Part shown: positions 9,108 through 19,032 of the stretch, in pieces | How the letters are laid out: each line of letters starts with the position of its first letter | How positions within the stretch are numbered: the stretch's first letter is position 1 | Assembly (NCBI RefSeq): GCF_007829835.1 | Contig: NZ_VIWP01000002.1 | Span: 124,001 to 188,000, forward strand | Direction of reading: 5' to 3' | DNA length: 64,000 bases | Source: Neorhizobium alkalisoli | GTDB lineage: Bacteria > Pseudomonadota > Alphaproteobacteria > Rhizobiales > Rhizobiaceae | Translations under genes and position numbers: made by a program | The notes under the pieces: generated by a model | Databases searched by the model: none | What the model saw: the letters and a program-made list of their open reading frames with translations, nothing else | Told to the model about the DNA's origin: nothing

Positions 9108-9137
9108 TTGTATTTCCGATATGGCTGCGGTTATAAT
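9108..9137 (+). promoter_or_regulatory. Likely sigma-70 promoter of the HicBA-like pair
   Basis: TTGTAT at 9108-9113, an 18-bp spacer, then a perfect TATAAT at 9132-9137, 27 bases before the antitoxin ATG. It is one of the best consensus promoters in the window. Confidence 0.5.
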
Positions 9138-9164
9138 CAGCCAGCGATTTTCTCGGAGAGTTCC

Positions 9165-9413
9165 ATGAACACTGTCATGTCCATCATCGTGCATGCAACA
9201 TGGGATGACGAAGCATCCGTGTGGGTCGCAACCACCGACGATATCGATGGGCTGGCTGTCGAGGCTGCCACGATCGAGGCACTTGAACCCAAGGTGAAGG
9301 AAGCTCTTGCGGACCTCATCGAGCTTAACGGGATCAGCTCACCTCTGGCTGAGATTCCTATTCGTATCCTTTCGGAGCAGCATTCGCATATTGCCAACCC
9401 TCACGCTGCGTAA
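9165..9413 (+). CDS. HicB-like antitoxin (DUF1902)
   Basis: An 82-residue protein with the HicB/DUF1902 partial RNase-H-like fold: IIVHATWDDEASVWVATTDDIDGLAVEA followed by a helix LEPKVKEALADLIELNG. I chose the ATG at 9165, preceded by GGAGAG, over an upstream start at 9042 that precedes the promoter. It lies 3 bases before the toxin gene on the same strand. Its expected role is to bind and neutralise the HicA-like toxin. Confidence 0.8.
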   Translation: MNTVMSIIVHATWDDEASVWVATTDDIDGLAVEAATIEALEPKVKEALADLIELNGISSPLAEIPIRILSEQHSHIANPHAA

Positions 9414-9416
9414 GCC

Positions 9417-9611
9417 ATGGCGAGCTATCTGCGCGAACTCAAGAAACTGCTCGAAAAGGCTGGTTGCCATTATCATCGTCCAGGAAAAGGCGACCATGAG
9501 ATCTGGTACAGCCCAATAACCCAGCGCTATTTTACCGTCGACCACGGTGTGAAGTCGCGCCATACCGCAAATGCGACCCTCAAGCAGGCGGGATTACCAA
9601 AAGCATTTTAA
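9417..9611 (+). CDS. HicA-like mRNA interferase toxin
   Basis: A 64-residue dsRNA-binding-fold protein: LRELKKLLEKAGCHYHRPGKGDHEIWYSP...FTVDHGVKSRHTANATLKQAGLP. The GDHEIW segment holds the His that is catalytic in HicA (usually GSH), and the end LKQAGLP is typical. Here the order is antitoxin first. Free HicA cleaves mRNA; activity here is inferred. Confidence 0.82.
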   Translation: MASYLRELKKLLEKAGCHYHRPGKGDHEIWYSPITQRYFTVDHGVKSRHTANATLKQAGLPKAF

Positions 9612-9612
9612 G

Positions 9613-10053
9613 TTAGCGCCCTCGCCTCAAATCTTCCCGGCTCATGCCAAAATGCTCCAGCACGATATCGAGGTTGCGGCGGTTGGATTTGAAGAAGACG
9701 TCGAACACGTCACCTGCGACAGGCACACTGCCGAGCAGAGTGTCGGCGGCGATGTTGGCGAGCATGCGGACGAGCTTTTCCGCGGGTACGCCCAAGAGCC
9801 GTGCCTCGTTCATCATGTAGAGGCCGACCAGAGCGCCTCCGGCGTCGCCAATGACGGGCACAAGGCCGAAGACGGAATCGGCACCGAAACGGATGCCGGT
9901 GCCGGGAATCCGGATTGCGGTATCCATCAGCCGGGCGATGCCATGCAGACGGCGCAGGCGGCGCATCAGTTCCAGCCGGTCGGCATTGTCGGCAAAGGCG
10001 CTTTCGGCGCGGTCATCCCAGGTTCTGGTTGCCATCGATCTATGTGCCTCCAT
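9613..10053 (-). CDS. DUF4112 membrane-associated protein
   Basis: A protein of about 140 residues with the DUF4112 pattern: LARLMDTAIRIPGTGIRFGADSVFGLVPVIGDAGGALVGLYMM, then ANIAADTLLGSVPVAGDVFDVFFKSNRRNL. Two hydrophobic, glycine-rich segments repeat the theme (V)P(V)xGD, suggesting an internal duplication in the membrane. The start may be the internal ATG at 10035 (MATRTW). Its function is unknown. It ends one base after the HicA-like gene, tail to tail. Confidence 0.8.
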   Translation of the reverse strand: MEAHRSMATRTWDDRAESAFADNADRLELMRRLRRLHGIARLMDTAIRIPGTGIRFGADSVFGLVPVIGDAGGALVGLYMMNEARLLGVPAEKLVRMLANIAADTLLGSVPVAGDVFDVFFKSNRRNLDIVLEHFGMSREDLRRGR

Positions 10054-10245
10054 GCCCCGCCAATCATTGAAGGGGTATTCCGTAAATGGATATGGCGGCC
10101 CAAAAGTTCAAATCGGCCCAGATCTTCGGCAGCTCCACCGGATTCTTCACGCAAACGTGCTTCGCGGATCAGCTTGTTGCTGTGAAACCAAGGGCTTTGT
10201 GCTTACGTATGAGCATAGACACGCTTCCCGCCTGAGGAGACCTCG

Positions 10246-11193
<948 letters not shown>

Positions 11194-11195
11194 GC

Positions 11196-11846
11196 ATGGC
11201 GTTTCTACCGACCCTGCCCCGACACTATCACGCCGCCAGCATCTGGGCGCTTTACGTCATCGGCCTCTGTCCCGCCGCCTGGTATTTCTATCAGGCGGCA
11301 ACAGGCGGGCTTGGGTTCAATCCCGTCAAGGAATTCGAACATCTCCTGGGCAGCTGGGCGCTGCGCCTGATCATCGCGACGCTTGCGATCACGCCGCTGC
11401 GCGACATCTTTGGCATCAACTGGATGCGTTACCGGCGAGCGCTCGGGCTTCTCGCCTTCTATTACGTTGTGATGCATTTTGCCGTCTATCTGCTGCTCGA
11501 CCTGCGCTTAAATTTTGGCGCGGTCGGCGGCGACATTATTCGGCGGCCCTATATCACCATCGGTTTCGCCTGCCTTGTCTTCCTCGTGCCGCTTGCGATC
11601 ACCTCGAACAACTGGTCGATCCGCAAGCTGTCAGGCGCCTGGAACAGGCTGCACAAGCTGATCTATCTGATCGCCGTGGGCGGCGCGATCCACTACGTGT
11701 TGGCCGTCAAGTCGGTGACGCTGGTGCCCTTCATCCATATCGCGTTGATCGGCCTGCTTCTCGCCTACCGCCCGCTGCGGAGGCCTTTCCTCGCCTGGAA
11801 GCGGGGCGGGAAATCCGCCCGGACGCCAAGGCCGGCCGAGCGTTAG
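11196..11846 (+). CDS. msrQ: MsrQ heme-binding membrane subunit
   Basis: MsrQ (YedZ) belongs to the ferric-reductase-like membrane family and passes quinone electrons to MsrP. The 216-residue protein has about six hydrophobic helices. Candidate heme-ligand histidines are in YVVMHFAVY, RLHKLIYLIA and GAIHYVLAVKS, and LALLGF-like core motifs are present (RALGLLAFYY). It starts 2 bases after the msrP stop, so it is one operon. The C-terminus is basic and cytoplasmic. Confidence 0.93.
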   Translation: MAFLPTLPRHYHAASIWALYVIGLCPAAWYFYQAATGGLGFNPVKEFEHLLGSWALRLIIATLAITPLRDIFGINWMRYRRALGLLAFYYVVMHFAVYLLLDLRLNFGAVGGDIIRRPYITIGFACLVFLVPLAITSNNWSIRKLSGAWNRLHKLIYLIAVGGAIHYVLAVKSVTLVPFIHIALIGLLLAYRPLRRPFLAWKRGGKSARTPRPAER

Positions 11847-11945
11847 CCGCTACATCCTGTTGGTGAAACCGGCATCGCCTGTGCGCGCGGGTTGACATGC
11901 CACGCTCGCCGGGGTCCATTCCGAGCCCTGAATGGGGAGTTTGGC

Positions 11946-12818
11946 ATGACAACGGATACGGGGGTGAATAACGGGCGGCTGGCGCTCCTGGATTTCTATC
12001 TCTGCGATGTCCGGCCGTTTCGTCAGCTGACGGGCTTTCTCCGCTTTGTCGTCGAATTCCTCTATTTCGGCATGAAGGAAGCACGCGCCTGCCTGTTTGC
12101 CGGCCTGTTCTTCGTGTCGATCTTTCTTGTGCCGAAGGCCGGGCTTTTCGGGGTGCCACGGTATGACGTGCTTCTCGTAATCGCGCTCGCCATCCAGATC
12201 TTCATGATCTGGAGCAAGCTTGAAACGCTGGACGAGGCCAAGGCAATCTGCCTCTTCCATGTTGTCGGTTTTGCTCTGGAAGTCTTCAAGACCTCCGGCA
12301 GCATCCAGTCCTGGTCCTATCCGGATTTCGCCTATACCAAGGTTCTGGGCGTGCCGCTGTTTTCCGGCTTCATGTATGCGGCGGTCGGCAGCTACATCAT
12401 CCAGGCCTGGCGCCTGCTTGACCTGCGCATCCGTCATCATCCGAGCTACTGGATGGCAGCCCTTGTAGCGCTCGCTACTTACGCCAATTTCTTCACCCAT
12501 CACTTCATCGGCGATTATCGCTGGTATATCGCCGCCTGCGCGCTCGGGCTTTATGCGCGCACCAGCGTGATCTTCCGCCCTTACGACCGCGACAGAAAGA
12601 TGCCGCTGCTGCTTGCCTTCGTGCTGATCGGCTTCTTCATCTGGCTGGCGGAAAACATCTCGACCTTTTTCGGCATCTGGAAATATCCGAACCAGCTCGG
12701 CGCCTGGTCGACGGTGCATATCGGCAAATGGAGTTCCTGGTCGCTGCTGGTGATCATGACCTTCACGATCGTCGCCAACCTCAAGCATATCAAGCGGCAG
12801 ATCCACGTTCCGGACTGA
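11946..12818 (+). CDS. DUF817 integral membrane protein
   Basis: A 290-residue protein with about eight membrane segments. It matches the DUF817 (YoaT-like) pattern: FLRFVVEFLYFGMKEARACLFAGLFF near the N-terminus, FKTSGSIQSWSYPDFAY and PLFSGFMYAAVGSYI in the middle, and AENISTFFGIWKYPNQLGAWSTVHIGKWSSW near the end. Its function is unknown. The ATG at 11946 follows GGGGAGTT; TTGACA at 11892-11897 could be its -35 box. Confidence 0.85.
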   Translation: MTTDTGVNNGRLALLDFYLCDVRPFRQLTGFLRFVVEFLYFGMKEARACLFAGLFFVSIFLVPKAGLFGVPRYDVLLVIALAIQIFMIWSKLETLDEAKAICLFHVVGFALEVFKTSGSIQSWSYPDFAYTKVLGVPLFSGFMYAAVGSYIIQAWRLLDLRIRHHPSYWMAALVALATYANFFTHHFIGDYRWYIAACALGLYARTSVIFRPYDRDRKMPLLLAFVLIGFFIWLAENISTFFGIWKYPNQLGAWSTVHIGKWSSWSLLVIMTFTIVANLKHIKRQIHVPD

Positions 12819-12842
12819 CGCTCCTCTTTCATAAAAACGTTT

Positions 12843-12871
12843 GAGGCCGGGTCCCCAAACCCGGCCTCTTT
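12843..12871. terminator. Bidirectional terminator between DUF817 and DoxX genes
   Basis: A 9-bp perfect stem GAGGCCGGG / CCCGGCCTC (12843-12851, 12860-12868) with an 8-nt loop. TTTCCT follows on the plus strand and AAACGTTTTTATG on the minus strand. It lies between two converging genes. Confidence 0.8.
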
Positions 12872-12904
12872 CCTGTCCTTGCTCGAAAGCCCTCCTCGCA
12901 AGGG

Positions 12905-13483
12905 CTAGAACTGCTTTTTGAAAAGCAGCCGGTCGAGCGACAGGTAACCACCGCCGAAAGCCGCGAAGATGAAGGCGCCGCCGGTCCAGAACAGCGAGTT
13001 CTGTTCGGCCTTTTCCTGAACCTGATGCAGAAATTTAGCACCGCCATCCGCTATGCGGGCCATGGCATTCGGCGTGAAGAGGTCACTGCCGGCCTTCAAC
13101 GCATCGATGCCCGCCTGGGTCAGGACCGCATCGCCATAGGGATGGGCGAAATGGTACCAGAGCGTGATGGCCAGCATGACGCCGTTGGCAAGGGCGGCTG
13201 GCCGGGTGAAGAGGCCGAGCGCGATCAGCAGGCCGCCAAAGACCTGCATGACGGCGAGCATGGGCGAGAAAAGCCACCCCGGATGGAAGCCGAGCCCTTC
13301 GACGAAGCCGACCTGGGCCATCGGCGCCATCAGCTTCGGCCAGCCTTCGAGCACCAGCATGCCGCCGATGGCGACACGGAAGATGGTCCAGGCCATGGGC
13401 TGGGCCACATGCTCGTAAAAGCCGCCCAAGGCGGGAATGAACAGTTCTTTGGGTTCGTTGTCGAATGCAGGTGTGTACGCCAT
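12905..13483 (-). CDS. DoxX family membrane protein
   Basis: A 192-residue protein with four hydrophobic helices in the DoxX pattern: TIFRVAIGGMLVLEGWPKL, GWLFSPMLAVMQVFGGLLIALGLFTRPAALANGVMLAITLWYHF, and a C-terminal FWTGGAFIFAAFGGGYLSLDRLL. DoxX-type proteins are quinone-linked or redox-related membrane proteins in some bacteria; the role here is unknown. It is a single gene, and its stop lies 34 bases from the shared terminator. Confidence 0.85.
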   Translation of the reverse strand: MAYTPAFDNEPKELFIPALGGFYEHVAQPMAWTIFRVAIGGMLVLEGWPKLMAPMAQVGFVEGLGFHPGWLFSPMLAVMQVFGGLLIALGLFTRPAALANGVMLAITLWYHFAHPYGDAVLTQAGIDALKAGSDLFTPNAMARIADGGAKFLHQVQEKAEQNSLFWTGGAFIFAAFGGGYLSLDRLLFKKQF

Positions 13484-13544
13484 CGTCGTCCCTCACAACC
13501 CCTTTGGTTGATACGGTCCGAGATTACACTCGGCAGAAATGACC

Positions 13545-13958
13545 TCATTGATCGCGGTCAACACGCGTCAGCATGGCATCCGCGACGGCCGCAAGCGCTA
13601 TGCCGATCGCATAGGCGAGAATATTCCAGAGCGAGAAGACACGGCCGAGAAGCAGCTTGCCGGCGAGTGTGAGGCGGAATGCATCCAACGCTGGGGTCTG
13701 GTAGAGCCGCGAAAACTCGACTGCGATGGCGATCAGGAGCGCCACCGTGACGAGGACGATGGGCCGGCGTAGGCCGGCAAGGCACGCGACGATTAGGAAA
13801 ACCATCGCGCCCCAGAGGATGGAGCCGCCATATTTGACGATGAGGAAAGGCAGGCCGAGATCGTATCCGAAGCGCCGCAGCAAAAGCCCGAGGAGGATCA
13901 CGCAAAGCGCCGCCAGAAGCCGGCCGAGCCGCCGTTTCGAAATCCCCTTGCCCGCCAT
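13545..13958 (-). CDS. DUF2809 membrane protein
   Basis: A 137-residue protein with about four membrane helices. The order VKYGGSILWGAMVFLIVACL, then AVEFSRLYQTPALDAFRLTLAGKLLLGRVFSLWNILAYAIGI matches DUF2809, whose function is unknown. It lies just downstream of the rplQ terminator on the same strand and 61 bases before the DoxX gene, so the two may be co-transcribed. Confidence 0.85.
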   Translation of the reverse strand: MAGKGISKRRLGRLLAALCVILLGLLLRRFGYDLGLPFLIVKYGGSILWGAMVFLIVACLAGLRRPIVLVTVALLIAIAVEFSRLYQTPALDAFRLTLAGKLLLGRVFSLWNILAYAIGIALAAVADAMLTRVDRDQ

Positions 13959-13980
13959 GTCGCCCTACCCTGCAGATAAC

Positions 13981-14012
13981 AAAAAGGCCGGGTGTTTCCA
14001 CCCGGCCTTTTT
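13981..14012 (-). terminator. Terminator of the alpha ribosomal cluster
   Basis: A perfect 14-bp inverted repeat AAAAAGGCCGGGTG / CACCCGGCCTTTTT with the loop TTTC, 24 bases after the rplQ stop. A T-run follows on both strands. It separates the ribosomal cluster from the DUF2809 gene. Confidence 0.9.
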
Positions 14013-14036
14013 GAATTCAGTATCGGTCGCTTGAAA

Positions 14037-14462
14037 TCAAGCGGCTTCGGCAGCTTCTGCTTCAGCAGCAACGCGAGCCTTGTCGGCTGCGCCCTTGGCG
14101 TCAACATCGCGTTCAACGAACTCGATGACGGCCATGGCAGCGTTGTCGCCCTGGCGGAAGCCGGCCTTCATGATACGCAGGTAGCCGCCGTTGCGGGTTG
14201 CGTAGCGCGAAGCGATGGCGTCGAACAGCTTCTTGACAGCGTCCTGGTCCTGGATCTGCGAGATCGCCTGACGACGAGCGTGCAGGTCGCCGCGCTTGCC
14301 GAGAGTGACGAGCTTTTCAACGATCGGACGGATTTCCTTCGCCTTCGGAAGGGTCGTTACGATCTGCTCATGAGTGATGAGCGAAGCCGCCATGTTGGCG
14401 AACATCGCCTTGCGGTGGCTTGCGGTGCGGTTAAGCTTGCGGCCGGATTTTCCGTGGCGCAT
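14037..14462 (-). CDS. rplQ: Large subunit ribosomal protein L17 (bL17)
   Basis: bL17 sits near the exit of the peptide tunnel on the 50S subunit. The N-terminus [20 protein letters not shown] is diagnostic. At 141 residues it has the alanine- and glutamate-rich C-terminal tail ([11 protein letters not shown]) usual in rhizobia and longer than in E. coli. It lies 45 bases after rpoA and is the last gene of the alpha cluster, directly before a strong terminator. Confidence 0.97.
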   Translation of the reverse strand: MRHGKSGRKLNRTASHRKAMFANMAASLITHEQIVTTLPKAKEIRPIVEKLVTLGKRGDLHARRQAISQIQDQDAVKKLFDAIASRYATRNGGYLRIMKAGFRQGDNAAMAVIEFVERDVDAKGAADKARVAAEAEAAEAA

Positions 14463-14507
14463 GTTAGGTCTCCTTCACTTGCAGGCATACGCCTGCAGTA
14501 TGATCTG

Positions 14508-15521
14508 TTAGTATTGGTCTTCGTAACGCTTGGCGAGGTCTTCGATGTTTTCCGGCGGCCAGGCGGGAACTTCCATGCCGAGATGGAGGCCCATGGATGC
14601 CAGAACTTCCTTGATCTCGTTCAGCGACTTGCGACCAAAGTTCGGAGTGCGGAGCATTTCCGCCTCGGTCTTCTGGATCAGATCGCCGATGTAAACGATG
14701 TTGTCGTTCTTCAGGCAGTTAGCCGAACGAACGGAAAGTTCCAGTTCGTCGACCTTCTTGAGAAGTGCCGGATTGAACGCCAACTCGGTAACCGATTCCT
14801 CTTCGGCTTCCTTCTGCGGCTCGTCGAAGTTGACGAAAACAGCGAGCTGGTCCTGGAGGATGCGGGCGGCGAAGGCGACAGCGTCTTCACCCGTGACCGA
14901 ACCATCGGTTTCGATGGTCATGGTCAGCTTGTCGTAGTCGAGAACCTGGCCTTCGCGGGTGTTTTCCACCTTGTAGGACACTTTCTTGACCGGCGAGTAG
15001 AGGCTGTCGACCGGGATGAGACCGATCGGAGCATCTTCGGCACGGTTACGTTCGGCCGGGACGTAGCCCTTGCCGTTGTTGACCGTGAATTCCATACGGA
15101 TTTCAGCGCCCTCGTCGAGGGTGCAGATCACGTGGTCGGGGTTCAGGATCTCGATGTCGCCAACCGTCTGGATGTCGCCGGCGGTAACCGAGCCCGGGCC
15201 CTGCTTGCGCACGACCATGCGCTTTGCGTCGTCGCCATCCATCTTGATGGCGATTTCCTTGATGTTGAGCACGATGTCGGTCACATCTTCCCGAACGCCG
15301 GGGATGGACGAGAATTCATGCAATACGCCGTCGATCTGCACTGCGGTGACAGCAGCACCGCGCAGAGACGACAGAAGCACGCGACGAAGCGCGTTGCCGA
15401 GCGTCAGGCCGAAGCCGCGCTCCAGGGGTTCGGCAACAAGCGTTACCTTGGTACGGCCGGAGGAGGAAAATTCCACCTTGTTCGGCTTGATCAGTTCCTG
15501 CCAGTTCTTCTGGATCATCAC
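14508..15521 (-). CDS. rpoA: RNA polymerase alpha subunit
   Basis: Alpha dimerises to seed polymerase assembly and contacts upstream promoter DNA. At 337 residues it has the N-terminal domain ([24 protein letters not shown] for dimerisation) and a linker. The C-terminal domain carries [16 protein letters not shown] and the helix-hairpin-helix [16 protein letters not shown], which binds UP elements. It lies in the usual place between rpsK and rplQ; 171 bases separate it from rpsK, where an inverted repeat AGCCGCT/AGCGGCT occurs near 15611-15641. Confidence 0.98.
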   Translation of the reverse strand: MMIQKNWQELIKPNKVEFSSSGRTKVTLVAEPLERGFGLTLGNALRRVLLSSLRGAAVTAVQIDGVLHEFSSIPGVREDVTDIVLNIKEIAIKMDGDDAKRMVVRKQGPGSVTAGDIQTVGDIEILNPDHVICTLDEGAEIRMEFTVNNGKGYVPAERNRAEDAPIGLIPVDSLYSPVKKVSYKVENTREGQVLDYDKLTMTIETDGSVTGEDAVAFAARILQDQLAVFVNFDEPQKEAEEESVTELAFNPALLKKVDELELSVRSANCLKNDNIVYIGDLIQKTEAEMLRTPNFGRKSLNEIKEVLASMGLHLGMEVPAWPPENIEDLAKRYEDQY

Positions 15522-15692
15522 TTAAACCTTCCGTTCGTTGCCACCATTCAATCGTGGCAACCGAGCATGAGGAACTCCGAGAGGAGCAAAGCTCTTCGGC
15601 GATACGGTTAAAGCCGCTCGACCTTTTATAGGTAAAGCGGCTGTCCCCGAGTTCAAAACCGGGCCGCCAAGGGCGACCCTTAAGTCTGACGA

Positions 15693-16082
15693 TCAGACGC
15701 GGCGCTTCTTGCGCGGACGGCAGCCGTTGTGCGGGATCGGCGTGACGTCGCGGATCGAGGTGATCATGAAGCCAGCAGCCTGCAGAGCGCGAAGTGCCGA
15801 TTCACGGCCGGAACCCGGACCGCAAACTTCGACTTCAAGCGACTTCATGCCATGCTCCTGAGCCTTCTTGGCGCAGTCTTCGGCAGCGATCTGAGCAGCA
15901 AACGGGGTCGACTTACGCGAACCCTTGAAGCCCTTGGCACCAGCAGACGACCAGGCAATAGCATTGCCCTGTGCGTCGGTAATGGTGATCATCGTGTTGT
16001 TGAAGGTAGAATTGACGTGGGCAACGCCCGACGTGATATTCTTGCGTTCGCGACGACGAACGCGGGTGGCTTCCTTGGCCAT
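15693..16082 (-). CDS. rpsK: Small subunit ribosomal protein S11 (uS11)
   Basis: uS11 is on the platform of the 30S subunit near the 3' end of 16S rRNA. The 129-residue protein shows [20 protein letters not shown], the serine- and glycine-rich [20 protein letters not shown], and the basic end [13 protein letters not shown]. It follows rpsM by 113 bases. Confidence 0.97.
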   Translation of the reverse strand: MAKEATRVRRRERKNITSGVAHVNSTFNNTMITITDAQGNAIAWSSAGAKGFKGSRKSTPFAAQIAAEDCAKKAQEHGMKSLEVEVCGPGSGRESALRALQAAGFMITSIRDVTPIPHNGCRPRKKRRV

Positions 16083-16195
16083 ATTATCCCTTTCGTTGAT
16101 CTCTGCACCGCCGTAATGCCAGCGGCTCCACCTTGGAACGGACCATCACGCAAAAGCGGACAGGAACCCTGCCTGCTCGGACGATCCATCCAAAA

Positions 16196-16564
16196 TTACT
16201 TCTTCTTACCGGCGATTGCCTTGGCCGGACCCTTGCGGGTGCGGGCATTGGTGTGCGTGCGCTGACCGCGGACCGGAAGGCCACGACGGTGACGCAGGCC
16301 ACGGTAGCAACCGAGGTCCATGAGGCGCTTGATGTTCATCGCGGTTTCGCGACGAAGATCGCCTTCGACCTGGTAATCGCGGTCGATGGTTTCGCGGATC
16401 TGAAGGATTTCAGAGTCCGTCAGCTGATGGACGCGCTTGTCAGCAGCAAGGCCGACCTTGTCCATGATTTCCTGTGCAAACTTCGGGCCGATCCCGTGAA
16501 TGTAGGTCAGCGCGATGACAACGCGCTTCGCAGTCGGGATGTTGACGCCAGCGATACGTGCCAC
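16196..16564 (-). CDS. rpsM: Small subunit ribosomal protein S13 (uS13)
   Basis: uS13 is in the head of the 30S subunit and contacts the P-site tRNA and inter-subunit bridges. The GTG start at 16564 gives (M)[20 protein letters not shown], the exact family N-terminus, 122 residues; the longer in-frame extension is not conserved-type sequence. AAGGAG stands 6-11 bases upstream. The C-terminus has [19 protein letters not shown]. Neither rpmJ (before it) nor rpsD (after rpsK) is present here, unlike E. coli. Confidence 0.97.
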   Translation of the reverse strand: MARIAGVNIPTAKRVVIALTYIHGIGPKFAQEIMDKVGLAADKRVHQLTDSEILQIRETIDRDYQVEGDLRRETAMNIKRLMDLGCYRGLRHRRGLPVRGQRTHTNARTRKGPAKAIAGKKK

Positions 16565-16737
16565 GCCTATTCTCCTTGGTTCCGGTTGCCATCCGGCAAG
16601 CGGTATTTCTTCCATGAAAGCAACCGAATAACGGCCGCCAGTTCAAACGTCATACGGGACAGCTCAAAAGGATCGCCCCGGATGTCCTTGGCAGGACCTC
16701 CGCGCCGATCGCTGAAAACTGTCGCGAGTTGGCGCGG

Positions 16738-16766
16738 TGTTTAGCGGAATCAGTGCTTGAATGCAA
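16738..16766 (-). promoter_or_regulatory. Possible promoter for rpsM-rpsK-rpoA-rplQ
   Basis: In the 243-base space between adk and rpsM the minus strand has TTGCAT, a 17-bp spacer, then TAAACA. The same TTG-N17-TAAAC layout occurs upstream of rpsL and the second tuf gene. It would give the alpha genes their own start after adk. Confidence 0.35.
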
Positions 16767-16807
16767 CCTTACCGCCCAAGATTCTTTAACAGACCTGTGA
16801 CAGCCTT

Positions 16808-17458
16808 TTAGAGGCTGCCGAGGATCTTTTCGATATCGGCCGTGACCTTGTCCATCTCGGCCATGCCGTCGACGGTCTTCAGCTTACCCTTGGCATGGTA
16901 ATAGCCGATCAGCGGCGAGGTTTCCTTGTAGTAGACCTCGAGGCGCTTGGTCATGGTTTCGGCATTGTCGTCCGGACGGCGCTTGAAGTGGGTGGAACCG
17001 CACTTGTCGCAGACGCCTTCCTTGGAAGGCTTCTTGTCCGTGTCGTGATAGACCGTGCCGCACTGCCCACAGGAATAACGACCGGAAACACGGCGAACCA
17101 GTTCCTTGTCGTCGACCCGCAGCTCGATGACAACGGAGAGATCCTTGCCCTTGGCCTGCAGCATGACCTCGGTGGCATCCGCCTGGACCAAGGTCCGCGG
17201 AAAACCATCAAGGATAAAACCGTTCGTACAGTCAGGCTGATCGATCCGTTCGGAGACGATCGCGTTGACGATCTCGTCGGAGACGAGATTACCGGCATCC
17301 ATCACCGCCTTGGCGCGCTTGCCAACTTCGGTTTCTGCAGCAACAGCGGCACGCAGCATGTCACCCGTGGAAAGCTGCGGAATGCCGTGCTTTTCCACGA
17401 TCCGCTGGGCCTGGGTCCCCTTACCCGCGCCCGGCGGTCCTAAAAGAATCAGTCTCAT
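16808..17458 (-). CDS. adk: Adenylate kinase, long form with zinc-type lid
   Basis: Interconverts ATP + AMP and 2 ADP in the cytoplasm. The P-loop [10 protein letters not shown] is at residues 7-16; [10 protein letters not shown] is the AMP/core motif. The lid carries two CxxC pairs ([12 protein letters not shown] and GVCDKCGS), the four-cysteine zinc-binding lid known from Gram-positive enzymes and found in many rhizobia; E. coli Adk has no such cysteines. It is 216 residues long. Its start overlaps the secY stop by 4 bases, so the two are translationally coupled. Confidence 0.96.
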   Translation of the reverse strand: MRLILLGPPGAGKGTQAQRIVEKHGIPQLSTGDMLRAAVAAETEVGKRAKAVMDAGNLVSDEIVNAIVSERIDQPDCTNGFILDGFPRTLVQADATEVMLQAKGKDLSVVIELRVDDKELVRRVSGRYSCGQCGTVYHDTDKKPSKEGVCDKCGSTHFKRRPDDNAETMTKRLEVYYKETSPLIGYYHAKGKLKTVDGMAEMDKVTADIEKILGSL

Positions 17459-18795
17459 CGTCCCCTCTTGCCTCCGCGCAGCTTCGATTTCTTGATCAGA
17501 CCCTCATATTGCTGCGCAATGAGGTGTCCCTGGATCTGCGCCACCGTATCGAGGGTAACACTGACCACGATCAAAAGCGAAGTACCACCAAGGGCTAATG
17601 GCACGCCGGTGCGGGCCACCAGGAATTCCGGCAGGATGCAGACTACGACTAGATAGATCGCGCCGATGACCGTGATTCGGGTCAGCACATAATCGATATA
17701 TTCGGCGGTGCGCTCGCCCGGACGGATGCCCGGAATGAAGCCACCATGTTTCTTCAGATTGTCGGCCGTGTCCTTCGGATTGAAGACGATGGCCGTGTAG
17801 AAGAAGGCGAAGAAGGCGATCAGCGCCGCATAAAGCAGCATGAACAGCGGCTGGCCATGGCCGAGCGACGAGATAACGGCAGTCGCCCAGGTCGGCAGCG
17901 CCGTCGTGCCCGCAAAACCTGCGGCCGTTGCCGGCAGAAGCAGAAGCGAGGACGCGAAGATCGCCGGAATGACGCCCGAAGTGTTGAGCTTCAGCGGCAG
18001 GTGCGAAGTATCGCCCTGGAACATGCGGTTGCCGACCTGACGCTTCGGATACTGGATCAGAAGGCGGCGCTGGGCACGTTCGACGAAGACGATCAGCGCA
18101 ATGACGGCGATCGCGACAACGAGGACGAGGAGAATCAGACCGGTCGGCAGAGCGCCGGTGCGGCCAAGTTCCATCGTGTTGGCAAGAGCAGTCGGCAGAC
18201 CGGCTGCGATACCCGAGAAGATGATCAGCGAGATACCGTTGCCGATACCGCGCGAGGTGATCTGCTCGCCGAGCCACATCAGGAACATCGTGCCGCCGAG
18301 AAGCGTGACGACGGTCGAGAGGGTGAAGAACCAGCCGGGTTCGGACACGATCCCCTGCCCGCTCGAAAGGCCGGCGGCAATGCCGTAGGCCTGCAGCGCG
18401 CCAAGGATGACGGTGCCGTAGCGGGTATACTGGTTGATGATCTTGCGGCCCTGTTCGCCTTCCTTCTTGAGGTTCTCAAGCGAAGGAACGACGGAGGTCA
18501 TCAGCTGAACGATGATCGAAGCCGAGATGTAAGGCATGATCCCGAGGGCGAAGATCGCCATGCGCTCGACGGCGCCGCCCGAAAACATGTTGAACAGGCC
18601 AAGGATACCGCCGGCCTGGCCGCGGAAAGCCTGCGCATAGGCTTCAGGGTTCAGGCCCGGAAGCGGAATATGCGTACCAAGGCGATAAACGAGGAGAGCA
18701 GCGAGCGTAAACCACAGCCGCTTCTTCAGATCCTCAGCCTTGGCAAAGGTTGAAAAATTCAAATTGGAGGCAAGTTGTTCTGCTGCAGAAGCCAT
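17455..18795 (-). CDS. secY: Protein translocase subunit SecY
   Basis: The channel of the Sec translocon, 446 residues and ten membrane helices. The start is the ATG at 18795 ([17 protein letters not shown]), not the longer frame to 18840. Diagnostic stretches: [11 protein letters not shown], the plug region [16 protein letters not shown], and [24 protein letters not shown] in the cytoplasmic loop that contacts SecA and the ribosome. It is separated from rplO by 237 bases and a terminator, so it probably has its own promoter. It is coupled to adk downstream. Confidence 0.97.
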   Translation of the reverse strand: MASAAEQLASNLNFSTFAKAEDLKKRLWFTLAALLVYRLGTHIPLPGLNPEAYAQAFRGQAGGILGLFNMFSGGAVERMAIFALGIMPYISASIIVQLMTSVVPSLENLKKEGEQGRKIINQYTRYGTVILGALQAYGIAAGLSSGQGIVSEPGWFFTLSTVVTLLGGTMFLMWLGEQITSRGIGNGISLIIFSGIAAGLPTALANTMELGRTGALPTGLILLVLVVAIAVIALIVFVERAQRRLLIQYPKRQVGNRMFQGDTSHLPLKLNTSGVIPAIFASSLLLLPATAAGFAGTTALPTWATAVISSLGHGQPLFMLLYAALIAFFAFFYTAIVFNPKDTADNLKKHGGFIPGIRPGERTAEYIDYVLTRITVIGAIYLVVVCILPEFLVARTGVPLALGGTSLLIVVSVTLDTVAQIQGHLIAQQYEGLIKKSKLRGGKRGR

Positions 18796-18989
18796 GCAAT
18801 TCTCCGCCCGACACATTTCTCCGGCGGTGAACAAAACCAAACCCGGAAAGCAGTCTAAATTCTGGTTTTAAAAACCGGGCTTCGGGAGATTGCGGCTGCA
18901 ATCGACTGCCTCACCCTGTTTTCCGTGTGATTCCGGACAGGCGACCCGGCTGGATCGCCGCGGAATCGTGAGGCTCACATATGGAGATA

Positions 18990-19024
18990 AAAATGCCCGG
19001 TGTGAAGCTCACACCGGGCATTTT
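18990..19024 (-). terminator. Terminator between rplO and secY
   Basis: A perfect 12-bp stem TGCCCGGTGTGA / TCACACCGGGCA (18994-19005, 19009-19020), 3-nt loop, flanked by A and T runs. On the minus strand a T5 run follows, so it should end transcription 9-40 bases after rplO, before secY. Confidence 0.85.
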
Positions 19025-19032
19025 CAAACGAT

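Noticed and set aside
13992..15611. 539-codon plus-strand frame opposite rplQ and rpoA
   Set aside because: Antisense shadow; starts in the terminator hairpin of rplQ.
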